A stretch of 64,000 nt of DNA from Euwallacea fornicatus (lineage: Eukaryota; Arthropoda; Insecta; Coleoptera; Curculionidae): contig NC_089557.1 in assembly GCF_040115645.1 (NCBI RefSeq), positions 3,790,501-3,854,500 of the forward strand. The letters run 5' to 3'. This document shows positions 21,643 to 32,566 of this stretch, piece by piece. Position numbers and translations under genes: made by a program. The notes under the pieces were generated by a model. That model was not told where the DNA came from, made no database searches, and saw only the letters and a list, made by a program, of their open reading frames with translations. The stretch's first letter is position 1. Each line of letters starts with the position of its first letter.

Positions 21643-22928
21643 CCAGGTATACCGGTATGAAGTGAGCGTCAGGATATAAATGTCTCGATACAGGGTATTT
21701 GTTGTAAAGAAACCTTTTTTTTTGTTTGCTTGGTTGGTATGCAAACTCACAAACATATTTAGTACAAATCAAGTCCTTGAACAAATAACAATAAATTATT
21801 TCATTGTGCCAAAAATGTCGAATTTTGTACCACAAAGTGGTGATTGGCGGAAATCATTAATTTTTTGCTTTCATTTGAACAAAAGTGCTGCAGAGTCGCA
21901 TCGAATGCTTGTCGAGGCATGTGGTGATTATGCTTTATCAGAAGCAACATACAAAAGATGTTTTCAACGATTCAGAAATAACAATTTTGATGTGCAAAAT
22001 GAAGAACGTGGCAGACCACCAAAAAAGTTTGAAGACGCCGAACTGCAATCAATATTGGACGAAGATGACACATTAAGTCAAAAGCAAATGGCAGAAATGT
22101 TAAATGTTGCACAACAAACAATTTCTGATCGTTTCAAAGCTATGGGAAAGGTCCAAAAGTGTGGAAAATTGGTGCCGCATGAATTGAATGAAAGACAGAT
22201 GGAGAATCGAAAAAACATCTGAGAAATTTTGCTTCAAAGGCTCGAAGGAAAATCAGTTTTGCATCGAATTTGTTACTGGAGATGAAAAATGGATTTATTT
22301 TCAAAATCCTAAACGGAAAAAATCATGGGTTGATTCGGGACAACCATCAACATCGACTGTAAAACCTAATCGATTCGGCAAGAAGGCAATGCTGTGTGTT
22401 TGGTGGGATCAGAAAGGTGTGGTGCACCACGAGCTTTTAAAACCTGGTGAAACCATTAATACTGTTCGCTACCGACAACAATTGATTAATTTAAACAATG
22501 CGTTGATCGAAAAACGATCAGAATGGGCCAGAAGACACGGGAAGGTAATTTTGCTCCGTGACAACTCACCTGCACACAAAGCAACACCGGTTCAGGATAC
22601 CATCAAAACACTTGGCTGGGAATTGCTACCCCATCCGCCGTATTCACCAGACTTGGCTCCGTCGGACTACCATTTGTTTTCATCGATGGGACACGCATTC
22701 GCTGAGCAGCACTTCGATTCCTACGAAGAAGTAGAATATTGGGTGTTTAATTGGTTTGATGCCAAAAAGGTACATTTCTATTGGCGTGGTATCCATAAAT
22801 TGCCAGAAAGTGGTCAAAATGTGTAGAAAGCAATGGTCAATATTTTGAAAACATTTTTTTTTCTTTCCTTCTTAAAATTGGTGTTTTATTTTCACAAAAT
22901 AGCGCTTATTTCATACCGGTAGACCTGG
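21643..22928 (+). mobile_element. Mariner-family (DD34D) transposon, recently inactivated
   Basis: The element is 1,286 bp, the normal mariner size. Ends CCAGGTATACCGGTATGAA (21643) and, inverted, CCAGGTCTACCGGTATGAA (22928) are flanked by TA. It is complete apart from small lesions in the transposase. Subfamily was not assigned. Confidence 0.88.
21815..22849 (+). pseudogene. Mariner transposase with one nonsense and two frameshift lesions
   Basis: DDE transposase of about 345 residues that would cut and paste the element at TA sites. The N-terminal helix-turn-helix region (HLNKSAAESHRMLVEACGDY onward) and the linker (GRPPKKFED) are present. The catalytic residues are all visible: TGDEKW, RDNSPAH and PYSPDLAPSDYHLF, with 34 residues between the second and third aspartates. 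Lesions: TGA at 22220-22222; one extra T at about 22269-22271 (just before TGDEKW); loss of one base near 22807 in the KLPE(K)W motif. The expected final YFE is at 22841-22849, but no stop follows within the element. The start ATG at 21815 is the one that gives the family N-terminus; the upstream in-frame ATG at 21680 would add an unrelated 45 residues. Three point lesions in an otherwise complete gene indicate recent death. Confidence 0.9.
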
Positions 22929-22930
22929 TA

Positions 22931-23727
22931 GAATAGAATGGAAAGGATGCCCTCTGGTAAAACATATAAACTTTTCCCGTCTGTGCAAAGGTATGTTAAA
23001 GCTGACATTTCAGTGAACGGTGTTGTAGATACTCTGTGTTGGAACGGTATACGCTATTAAATACGCTGACCACGTATTTTTAAGAATCGACCACACAAAC
23101 AAAGCAAACAATGTTGATCCTAAGGGCACAGGTTGTATGTTATCGATAGGGTTATTTAAACCTTTGCAAATCGCTTGGTACCTCAAAAAGTAATGTTTTG
23201 TACGCAAATTCGTTGAGTATACGGGGGTGTCATATTACCGGTTCAACAGTTTTTTTCGGAAACTTCCTCGGGCTAACTCGATCTCCATGTGCACCTGGGA
23301 ATTTTCTGTATTCGCAAATTTTAGACATATTGAATCTGGTTAACCTGTGTTAACCAAACGTTACGAGGGCTTTACGAGCTATGCCCGAGTAAGTTGCAGA
23401 AAATGTTGTTATTATACAGGGTTTGTAAAAAAACATTTCTAGACGTTTTTGACTTTCATAAACTCGATATTTAAAAAAATGCTGAAAGATGTATAATATT
23501 ATGTTAAAAGAGGCATTCAGTGCATTATTTTCATGTTCAAATTTTTCACCCCTATCCAGCTACACACAGTAACTTTCTATTTTCAGATGGAAAGGTATTC
23601 GTTGTAGTATATTACATGAAAGGTAATTTCATAAGGGAGAGAACGGTATACTCAGATCTAAAATTGGATGTATGGTTTCCTTAAAAAAGAAAGTTATAAT
23701 ATATAAAATAAAGTAACTTAATATTAC
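22931..23727. other. Non-coding DNA with an unpaired transposon-type terminus
   Basis: TATACAGGGTTTGT at 23412-23425 looks like the left end of a CAGGG-type element, but no inverse copy was found downstream before the next transposon, so it may be a truncated remnant. Otherwise nothing was recognised. Confidence 0.45.
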
Positions 23728-23839
23728 CTCAAACAAAATTGGAATTCGTACCATGGATGCTCAAATTGGGCTCCAGTAACAATTTGGCCAGGATTTGGTC
23801 GTTCCTTCAAATCTTCTATGCAGTTATCCAGGGTTGCTT
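23728..23839 (-). CDS. Candidate 112-bp internal exon, function unknown
   Basis: On the minus strand the frame reads EATLDNCIEDLKERPNPGQ, then IVTGAQFEHPWYEFQFCL, without a stop. It is bounded upstream by TAATAACAG (acceptor-like, ending 23840) and downstream by GAG then GTAATATT (donor-like, from 23727). The composition looks like real protein rather than random AT-rich frame. The acceptor has a poor pyrimidine tract and I do not recognise the protein. No partner exon was identified nearby. It could instead be a piece of an old transposon, since a CAGGG terminus lies 300 bp away. Confidence 0.25.
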
Positions 23840-23923
23840 CTGTTATTAATTATAATTCTTTTTGAATTCAAAAGCGTAAATCAGATAAATTTTGAGGGCT
23901 ATTTTTGTAAACGGTTCTATATA

Positions 23924-24133
23924 CAGTAGTGGCCAAAAGTAGATGAACACGTATTATTAACTGCATTTTTAATAATTCATACCACAAGTCTCTATAAATT
24001 TTAATATAATTTTTCCGCCAAATAACTAATAGAGTGCCTTTTCTAAAGAAATAAATAAATTATGGATTTTTTATCATATATTGTTAATATACATAGAAAT
24101 ACAAAAATAGCTCTGGCCAAAAGTAGATGAACA
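23924..24133. repeat. Left IR/DR arm, family A copy 1
   Basis: About 210 bp, with the 20-base direct repeat at both extremities. It is inverted, with a few indels, at 25317-25528. Confidence 0.85.
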
Positions 24134-24215
24134 AAATAAACATAATTTCAAATATTATAAACTCTTATTAACTAAACCAATGAGACAGTATTATTAGTCA
24201 GTATTTTGTGTAATA

Positions 24216-25221
24216 TCATTTATTTTTTATTACTTCGTTGCATTTCTTGGGCATTGACGATATGAGATGTTCAATAACAGATGGATCCATGCTCGCCCAT
24301 GCTTCTCGTAATGCTATGAATAATTGGTCCTTATTCGAGTAGGTTTTTGTCCTAATTTTGTTGTTTAGGATCTCCCATAAATTTTCTATCGGATTAAGAT
24401 CCGGTGACTGCGAGGGCCATGTCATAACAGGTACTATTTCATCTTCTAAAAACTTCTTAACTATCTTTGACGCATGTTTGGAGTCGTTATCATGCTGAAA
24501 AATAAACGTGACCGGCAAAACTTCCTCGATATAGGGTAACATGTGAGTTTTTAATATGTCCCTGTAGATAAATTGGTCCATTATTCCCTCGATCCTATAA
24601 AGTGGACCGATACCGTACCCAGAAAAACATCCCCAAACTAACACTGATCCTCCTCCATGCTTTACGGTTGGTCTGGTATGTTTGGGCAATAAACGAGTGT
24701 TAGGAGGACGTCTTACATACACATTGCCATCAGATGGAAAGATATTAAATTTCGATTAATCACCAAAACAAACCCTTTTCCATTGCGCTACAGTCCAATG
24801 TTGATGCTCCTTTTGCAAACTGTAATCGGGCCTTAAGGTTCTTCTTTGACAGCAGAGGTTTTTTGGCCGTTCTTCTGGCAAACAAATTAGCCTCTGCTAG
24901 TCTACGTCTTATTGTCCTAGAACTGACAGAAGGAAAACCAATTTCTTCTATTTTGGTCTTTATTTGATTAGATGAAAGAAAGGGATCATGCATAGACATC
25001 TTCTTAATGGCCCTATTTAGTCTTTGGTCAGTTTTTCTAGGACGTCCCGACTTATTCTTAATTGTGGTATCTCCCCTTTGATTGCACCTCTTAATTATCA
25101 TGCAGACAGTGGATCTTTTTAGCTGAAATTGCCTTGCAATTTGTGCTTGACTCACTCCAGCATTATTCGCAGCTACCACTCTTATTTTTAAGTCTTCAGA
25201 CACATAAACACCTCGTGGCAT
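24216..25221 (-). pseudogene. Tc1-like transposase, family A copy 1 (frameshift plus stop)
   Basis: The N-terminal part (25221-24760) holds the paired helix-turn-helix DNA-binding region and the GRPRKT hook. The catalytic part (24722-24216) contains KHGGGSVLVWGCFSGYG, the second aspartate in QHDNDSKH and the glutamate in SPDLNPIENLW, with 34 residues between them. The product would be about 335 residues, normal for Tc1. One extra base at about 24809-24810 breaks the frame before WTVAQWK. In the restored frame, a TAA at 24758-24756 replaces the glutamate codon just after the first catalytic aspartate (GD-stop-SKF). Both lesions recur in the copy at 55-56 kb. The C-terminus ends in KCNEVIKNK. 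Confidence 0.92.
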
Positions 25222-25316
25222 TTTAATGAATTATTCTGGTGGCTTACTACTATCGTCCACCAAGATACGAACGTTTAAAACCGAATCGATAAATATCAAA
25301 AATATTTCAAAGTTTT

Positions 25317-25528
25317 TGTTCATCTACTTTTGGCCAGAGCTATTTTTTATTTCTATGTAGATTAACAATGTTTGATAAGAAACTCATTATTTGTTTGTTT
25401 CTTTTTTGGTAAAGCATTCTATTAGTTATTTGGCGGAATAGCAATATTAGATTCTATAGAGACTTAATGGTATAAATTATTAGAAATGCTATGTTTTATA
25501 GGTGTTCATCTACTTTTGGCCACTGCTG
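25317..25528. repeat. Right IR/DR arm, family A copy 1
   Basis: Inverse counterpart of 23924-24133, with the direct repeat at both extremities. Confidence 0.85.
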
Positions 25529-25530
25529 TA

Positions 25531-28500
25531 GCTACAGATGGTTTTGCCATTTTGTTACATAGCATACGTGAGCAAACCGCAAAATATGAGAAAAAAACAT
25601 GAAAATTTACCGCATCGCATATCAAAAGTGATTCGTTTTTGCTCATGAATCCATTAGTGTTTTTTTAATTATTTCGCACAAGACTCGCGCCCCCTGAAAT
25701 GTCTCCGTGATAACATGTTAGATTCCCTACAATTGATATTTATATTGAATGACTATTTCAGTTCACTTCCAAGTCACATCGAGCAGCAATAAATTCCAAA
25801 CCTCGTCTCCAATTATCATCATCCTCCTGATTACTAATCGAAAACGGGATCAGCAATTTCTCGACTACACTTAAACTACATTCATTCACGCTAATGCCCG
25901 TGGCCTCAAGAGTTTAAATAATTTAGCACTAAGTGTCGGATTAATGTATTTCCCAACTTTTCCATCTACTTGAAAACGTTCCTTGTTATTATTTAGCCGA
26001 GACCGCATTGTAAATCGATTTTCCAGGGTCTGATGGCCGACAATTTCGCCTTTATTAAGAAGCAAAGTCGAGTTGTAAAATTTTAAGACCAACTTTACAT
26101 TTGAAGTTGGATCGGTGCGGTAATGAGTAATCGCATTTCAAGTTGGAACTTTTTAGAAGGCGGGAATCTTTACTGCACCCCGCCGTAAATTAACGAGTTG
26201 CTGTTTTGTGTTTTGAGTGGCATTGAGGAAGTTTGCAGTTCGAAAGGGGGGGGGGGGGGGGGGTAAAGTGATTAAGTGGGTTTTCCTAAAACTTCTTCGT
26301 TAAGGAACTCTGTTAGGCACTGCCTGATATCGTTTAAAGGCAAATAAGGAAAGAAAAATTCCACATAAAATGAAAACTTGTTATTTTGTAAAACATTTTC
26401 TCGGTCTTAAGTGTGCTATAGTGTATCGTAAAAGATAACAGCATTGAGTTACCTTAAGTGCTCTACAAATCGAATTTATGCGCCTTCTTTTGCAGGAAAC
26501 CGTGTTAAAACTCCGCCAAATAAATACACACACAATACCGTGTGCTTTTCTCGGGATAAACAAAAATCCATATTAATTTAAACCCAAGATTTCTGAGTGT
26601 ATAAAAGAGATCTTCAAATCTGAATTTCCATTATTGCTTCCAGCGTTTTTATTTGCACCAACCCCAACACACTTTCTGTAGTATTATAAATTTCCATATT
26701 TTAATTATACTTTATACTCTTTTTCGGTTTATAAGACCGTTGAGTAGATGCTAGTAAGGTGAAATGAGAAAAATATGTAAATGTAAGTGTACGCAGGGTT
26801 GAATTTAAATAGATAATTTCGGTGAGTGAACGGACGTCGAACGGTTTAGGACAAATGGCTTCTGTACACTTTGAAAAATGGTTTAGTCGTGGCGATTAAT
26901 GGAGAAAACCTGTTTTATGCTGAAAAGGTATTTGCGGCAGACAAAGCTTGACGAAAACACCTGCACTATAACCTTTGATATTTCATGGTACAACCAAGAC
27001 CAAGACCCAATTTTCCATCGCGTTAATCATAAAATAGAGACCTCAATTTCACGATCCGAGTGATGAATAAGGAATGGCCTTCGTGTGAAAACCAGGTCAA
27101 GGAATGTTTACCATAACAAGGAATAAATTTCCAGAGGGTGATTATTATTATTGGAAAAGCGCCCTTTGCCCCGTCTACGCGAGAGCGGTGAAATATTGAA
27201 GGGTTCTGTGAGAAGCTGGATGCGAGACGAATTAATTACAAACACTGTAAGTTCCCTATTATGCACATGTCTCAGGAAAAAGCAGTAAATATTACATAAA
27301 ATTAAATAAAAAATTATAAAAAAACAGTAAAATTTGCTTAAGTTAAATACACTCCATACATGGTATGACACATGATCATGTAGTTATTTCAGCGTGTGAG
27401 AGTACTCTGCAAAATAATAAATACTGAACCACCTATAGTCAAAAACGCACCATTTTCAATATACATATGTCTAGAAAGTTTCACATTTTCTGTCATGTTT
27501 TGCGTTTTTCTCCCGTATGCCTTCTACCGTAAAATGTCTAAATTGATGATAGCCATGTACTGGGTATTGTGATTTTTTGGGCTATGTACTATTTCATGCT
27601 TTATATATATTCCTTGGAACATCCCGTATGAATTACGACACCAAATTTAAGTGCCTTCTCCAATCATTTAGCTCTTTGGTGTCTTGCAATGTTTTCGTGT
27701 CGTGGTTTGCTAAAATATTTATCGATACGAATTGAGAATGTAAAGAAAGTAAGGAAAAAAATATCCGGCTTATTTATCAACTATCTGAAGCAATTTGCAA
27801 CGGTTAATCAAATTTCTTAAAAAAAAATTTAAAATCTAAACGAAAAACAAATTATAAAAAGTCTTAAAAACGTTTTTTAAAAAATGCGAAACTCACTCTG
27901 TGTTATCAAGCCGATTACTGCGGTCTGCATTGTTAACATAATTCTTCATGGCATTTCCAGAAGAAGAGCGTTTAAAATTTTGGGACCGCTCCCACCTTAA
28001 AAATTCCATGAAAATTTCTAAACATTTACAATGGTGTTGATGGCGGTGATCAAGAGATGTGAATCCTACATTGGTCTTGAACACTTCCATTGCGACTTTG
28101 GATGCTTAAAAATTAAAAAATTAAGTTCTAAGAATTTTCACTTCCAGACGTTTCCAAGATCGAGAAAATCAAAAATAAATTTAGTCCAAAACTCGGGAAC
28201 TGGAAGAAACAGATCATTCTACTTAGGGCAAAGTGATAGCTGGAGCGTGGGTGATGCACATTAATGTAAAAGGTGTATAGAAAAATTCTCGCTCAAGAGC
28301 GTCCCGGAAGGATCCACAAACATGACTTGCACGTCCCAACTTCATTCCCCATTTACAGCTGAAATGTGCGAAAGTCAAAGTCGAATTTAAAGATCCAAGA
28401 CACGACATGCATCCAGCGTACCAAAAATTGTTTCAACGCTCTCCCTACCAGGAATCTTAAATTTTCTTAAGAAAATTGAATCTTTTCTGTTTCAACGCCC

Positions 28501-29014
28501 AAAAATTACTTGTTTCAAAGTTTTAAATCATACTTGCCTGAGGATACCTCCTCAAGTACGAATATTTAAAGCAGAAAACTGGAATCCGATACGAGTATAA
28601 AAAACTGTAGTAATTTGTGCACATTAGGCAAGATAAACGTGTGAAGAAAACAAGACAAAAATTGTAAAATATTTATACTCTCTTTCCGAGCAGACACCTG
28701 AAGGAGAGAATTCCCCAGTAGACGCCTTCAGGAAAGAATAGTCAAGGGCCACTTAACTTTAAGGCAGCACTGTGGAAAATTTTCCTATCACGAGACACGT
28801 GAACGAAAACACTCAGAGTGGAATGAACTTGACATTTTCCTAGTTCCTTATTGCTGGCAGGTGTAGTATCGTTTGGATTCTATTCATATATTATTTAAAT
28901 TTATGTACACAAAAGCGAACAACAGAGTATGCGTTAAATAACGTGTGCTTCGCCCATGGGCCATCCATAATAAAACACTACAAAAACAAATAAAAAGTTC
29001 TATCTAACGTAATA
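25531..29014. other. Non-coding DNA
   Basis: No gene is supported; all frames are short and motif-free. The stretch holds a G18 tract (26246-26263) and a right-terminus-like ACATCCCGTA at about 27619 without a partner. Confidence 0.5.
26246..26263 (+). repeat. G18 homopolymer
   Basis: Eighteen consecutive G. The tract can form a G-quadruplex and is also a likely place for length error in assembly. Confidence 0.9.
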
Positions 29015-29016
29015 TA

Positions 29017-29717
29017 TAGGGCGTTTTCTATACATGTATGATTTAAATACCTGACCCCCCCCCCCTGTTCCAAGGTTACTCGAATTAAACCCGATAGATT
29101 TCTTCGTTTGCTGATACATAAAATCTTAAGTGTATCGTGCACCTACAAGAACTGATGATGAACTTAAAAATCGGATTGTGCACGAATGCGAAACAATTAG
29201 GAATAGATCGGACATTTTTGCAAAATTTCGCAAATCGTTACTCAGGTGGAGCCGAGCTTGTATTGATGCACTTGGTACGCGTTTTCAACATTTAGTTCAG
29301 GCGCGTTCATTTTTTTTCGAAAATTGTTAGATTTGAAGTAAAAAAACAAGAGTTAGGAAATTTTTAAAAGTGAACAGGGCTTCCATTGAATATTTTTTTA
29401 TAATTAAAAAAGTAAAAAGTGTAATTTTTTGGGCGAAAAATATCTTTGTGATCACTTATTTAATTGTTTTTAGACAAAATAGAAATCTAATGGAATATGG
29501 AAGAGAATCGTCCCTGAGTGACAATATATCCTAACAAGTTTAGCCTTCATGATACATTTCCATTTTGATAAAAAAAAAACGAATTTTTCTTTTTACACTT
29601 GCGTGAATATTGCGAGGTGGGAGGTGGATTTCAACCATACATGTGTAGGAAAAAAGTTTTGTTTTTTGCCTTAAAACCATCCCCTGGAATAAGTAAATGT
29701 ACTTAGGAAACACCCTG
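29017..29717 (+). mobile_element. Degraded deletion derivative with DUF4817/DDE-type transposase remnant
   Basis: The right end AGGAAACACCCTG (ending 29717, then TA) inverts to CAGGGTGTTTCCT, the same start as the 40.4-kb element. The proposed left end TAGGGCGTTTTCT (29017) is a weaker match, so the left boundary is tentative. The interior has a C11 tract (29055-29065) and a transposase C-terminal fragment. Its right end lies six bases from the start of the next element. Confidence 0.55.
29130..29330 (+). pseudogene. Transposase C-terminal remnant
   Basis: The 66-codon frame reads VYRAPTRTDDELKNRIVHEC and continues through LLRWSRACIDALGTRFQHL. This is the tail of the insect DDE transposase family whose other members in this window end in GGHFEHLL. 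The catalytic domain is absent. The reading frame opens with GTG, so it has no own start and is only a relic. Confidence 0.65.
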
Positions 29718-29723
29718 TATATA

Positions 29724-30347
29724 CAGGGTTATTCACGCTGTACGGCGAGGAATATTGTGGCTAAAATACGAGGCTTTCAAAAGGTTTCACTTTTGGGCTA
29801 TATGGGGATCTATTATGGCTACTTTATAAAATTATTTTCATATTATACAGGGTGTCCCAAAAGCCCTAAAAGTATCAAAGTTGTGTTTTTTTTTTAATGG
29901 AACCCTCTGTATATTGCTGCATTTTTGGATTCTCCGATCAAAATAACAGTTTTAATAAGGTTTACTATGCCTTAAATTGAAGGTTTTTTAAATAATTTTA
30001 ATTTTATCAAAATTTGACCTAATTTTCATGTTTTAAACACTTAAGAAGTATTTAAGTTATGCAAGTGTAATTTACAGTGTAGTGTAACAATAGATCATAT
30101 TTAATATCCCAGTCATGATAAACTTGCCATTTTATACAGGATGTGCAAAAATTAAAACTAATCAAATAAGAACTTTAAATGACTATAACTTGATTAATTT
30201 AACTACAATGCTAAATTTTTTAACTTACCAGGATATGTAATTTTTAATAACCTATTGAACGGTATTAGGGTGTTCATAACTAAGTTTTCGCGTTTTTACA
30301 GAATACGCTAAATAATTGTTCTTTACACCATTTGGTGTTATTTAGTT
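29724..30347. repeat. Left 624-bp TIR
   Basis: Continuous inverse match to 31613-32236. The short frames it contains (e.g. 29697-29897) are repeated in the other arm and are not genes. Confidence 0.85.
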
Positions 30348-30359
30348 CAAAGTTCTAAA

Positions 30360-31455
30360 TCACATATCAATTATAACATAAAACAGAAAAAAAAAATTAT
30401 AATGGATGTTCGAAATGTCCATTTCTAGGCACTTACAAATTCTTTTTCTAAAACTACTACTAACTCTGGAAAGCATTTGCGGAGTAACACTTTCAAACGC
30501 GTCTCTTATACGTGTTTTCATATCTTGTGAATTTGTCGGAAGCGTATTGTAGACAATTCCTTTTATATATTCCCACAAAAAGAAATCTAGTGGAGTTAAG
30601 TCCGGGGATCTGGGGGGCCAATTTTGATATCCATTTCTTCCAATCCACCTTTTTTTAAAGTTGGCATTTAAAAATTGCTGAACCTCGTGATGATAATGAG
30701 GCGGAGCTCCATCCAATTTAAGCCACATGGTGGTTCTAATAGTTAAAGGGACTTTTTCTAATAATACTGGAAATTGGTGTAAAGGGAAGTTTAGAAACAT
30801 CACACCATTTAAAGATCCTTAAAAAAAACGGTCCAATTACATATGGGCCCAGTATTCCACCCCACACATTAACGAACCATCTATTCTGATTTCTCATGAC
30901 TCTATATTCATGAGGATTCGAGTCAGAATAGTAATGAAAGTTGTGTCTATTTACAAGACAATTGTTATGGAAAGTACATTCATCACTAAATAGAACTTCA
31001 TCGAAAAAGTTTTCATTTTCTGCTACATTATCTAACACCCACATGCAAAATTCTGTTCGGTTGTCAAAATCATATCCATAAAGTTCTTGGCAAAGCTGGA
31101 TTTTATAAGGATAAAAACTATGTTTTTTAAGAATTCTTGAAACACTTGCTTGACCAACGTTCGTAACTTTGGATATCAAATTTTGAGTAATATTGGGATT
31201 TTCGATAATTGAACCAACTACCGTAAAAACATTTTCGTCATCTTCAGCGACAGACTTCCTTGTAATGGGTTTCTTTTAATTGACACTTCCTGTCTCTTGA
31301 AACTGGTGCAATAATCTTTCAAAAACGGCTGGCTTAGGATGTTTTCCTTCGGGAAACCTTTGAGCATAAACTCGAGAAGCCAATAAATAATTCTTAAGAC
31401 ATTCTCCAAGAATAAAAATCATGTCAATACGCTCTTCTTTTGGGTAAATCTTCAT
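30360..31455 (-). pseudogene. DD41D-type transposase, nearly intact
   Basis: Start ATG at 31455-31453 gives MKIYPKEERIDMIFILGEC, followed by an N-terminal helix-turn-helix of the DUF4817 type (ASRVYAQRFPEGKHPKPAVFERL...ETGSV). The catalytic core has LFSDECTFHNN, WLKLDGAPPHY and PRSPDLTPLDFFLW. There are 41 residues between the second and third aspartates, where mariner has 34. Two lesions: an in-frame TAA at 31278-31276 after ETGSVN, and one extra A at about 30809 before the second aspartate. The C-terminus is extended by an AT-rich stretch to the TAA/TGA at 30360. With only two lesions in ~365 codons this copy was active recently. DD41D spacing is known from the rosa/Visitor-type groups; whether this is one of them needs a tree. 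Confidence 0.88.
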
Positions 31456-31612
31456 TTTAACTATATAACGCCACAACAATATTTCAAATAACAAACGATC
31501 TAAGCGTCCAAAATGACGAAAAATAATACCATTCTAGCAAAAACGAAAAACAAACTAAGCAGACTAAACTGACAGATTAAATAAATTATCTGACATTTTA
31601 AAATGGAATTTT

Positions 31613-32236
31613 TAACTAAATAACACCAAAATGGCGTAAAGAACAATTATTTAGCGTATTCCGTAAAAATGCGAAGACTTAGTTATGAACACCCTAATAC
31701 CGTTCAATAGGTTATTAAAAATTACATATCCTGGTAAGTTAAAAAATTTAACATTGTAGTTAAATTAATCAAGTTATAGTCATTTAAAGTTCTTATTTGA
31801 TTAGTTTTAATTTTTGCACATCCTGTATAAAATGGCAAGTTTATCATGACTGGGATATTAAATATGATCTATTGTTACACTACACTGTAAATTACACTTG
31901 CATAACTTAAATACTTTTTGAGTGTTTAAAACATGAAAATTAGGTCAAATTTTGATAAAATTCAAATTATTTAAAAAACCTTAAGTTTTAGGTATAGTAA
32001 ACCTTATTAAAACAGTTATTTTGATCGGATGATCCAAAAATGCTACAATATACAGAGGGTTCCATTAAAAAAAACACAACTTTGATACTTTTAGGGCTTT
32101 TGGGGCACCCTGTATAATATGAAAATAATTTTATAAAGTAGCCATAATACATCCCCATATAGCCCAAAAGTGAAAGCTTTTGAAAGCCTCGTATTTTAGC
32201 CACAATATTCCGCGCCGTACAGCGTGAATAACCCTG
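31613..32236. repeat. Right 624-bp TIR
   Basis: Inverse of 29724-30347, same length. Confidence 0.85.
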
Positions 32237-32253
32237 TATAGTATTTTATGTTA

Positions 32254-32564
32254 TACATAGAGGGTGTTTCAGACGATCTATAAACTTTAATATGTTATTT
32301 TGCATTTAATTCTAAGCAAAAAACTTCCTATAAACATATATTCAGAAAGACTTTCATTTAGGAGATATAGAACGATAAAAACAAATTTTGATAAATTTTT
32401 TTGCATGTATTTTGAAGAAAATTGGCAGGAAAAAACTCGTCATTAAAAGACATATTTTGGAATGGAAGTTAACAAAATTTGTAAGCAATGGCGTGCGTAA
32501 CATCAATTGTTACAATTAAATAGATGAAAAATAGGACGCTACTGTTTCATCAAAACACCTTGTA
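32254..32564. mobile_element. Possible small MITE
   Basis: The left end TAGAGGGTGTTTCAGACGA (32258) and the right end, inverted, TACAAGGTGTTTTGATGAA (32564) share GGTGTTT and neighbouring bases. The interior has no coding. The match is short and imperfect, so this may be coincidence. Confidence 0.3.
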
Positions 32565-32566
32565 TA

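Larger units (their letters stand above)
23924..25528 (-). mobile_element. Tc1-like DD34E transposon, family A copy 1, IR/DR type
   Basis: A 1,605-bp element flanked by TA (23922-23, 25529-30), with ends CAGTAGTGGCC and, inverted, CAGCAGTGGCC. Each end carries the word TGGCCAAAAGTAGATGAACA twice: 23930-23949 and 24114-24133 on the left, and inverted at 25317-25336 and 25503-25522 on the right. The two copies are 184-186 bp apart. This inverted-repeat/direct-repeat layout is known from other Tc1-like elements, where it forms paired transposase sites. Copy 2 at 54830-56434 has exactly the same length and shares the same coding lesions. Confidence 0.92.
29724..32236 (-). mobile_element. Tc1/mariner-like element (DD41D) with 624-bp telescoping TIRs
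   Basis: A 2,513-bp element flanked by TA (29722-23, 32237-38), with ends CAGGGTTATTCACGCTGTA. Its arms, 29724-30347 and 31613-32236, are equal in length and near-identical inverses. Each arm contains four terminus-like motifs facing outward: the outer end, TACAGGGTGTCCC (29847; mirrored 32108-32114), TACAGGATGTGC (30135; mirrored 31820-31827) and TAGGGTGTTC (30266; mirrored 31692-31696). The interior holds one transposase gene with two lesions. It is either one element with composite arms or the result of insertions at the centre of a palindrome. Confidence 0.85.

Noticed and set aside
29697..29897. Plus-strand frame, and its near-copy at 31988-32203 on the minus strand, as a conserved small gene
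   Set aside because: They are the two arms of one inverted repeat, so their similarity reflects the TIR and not coding constraint.
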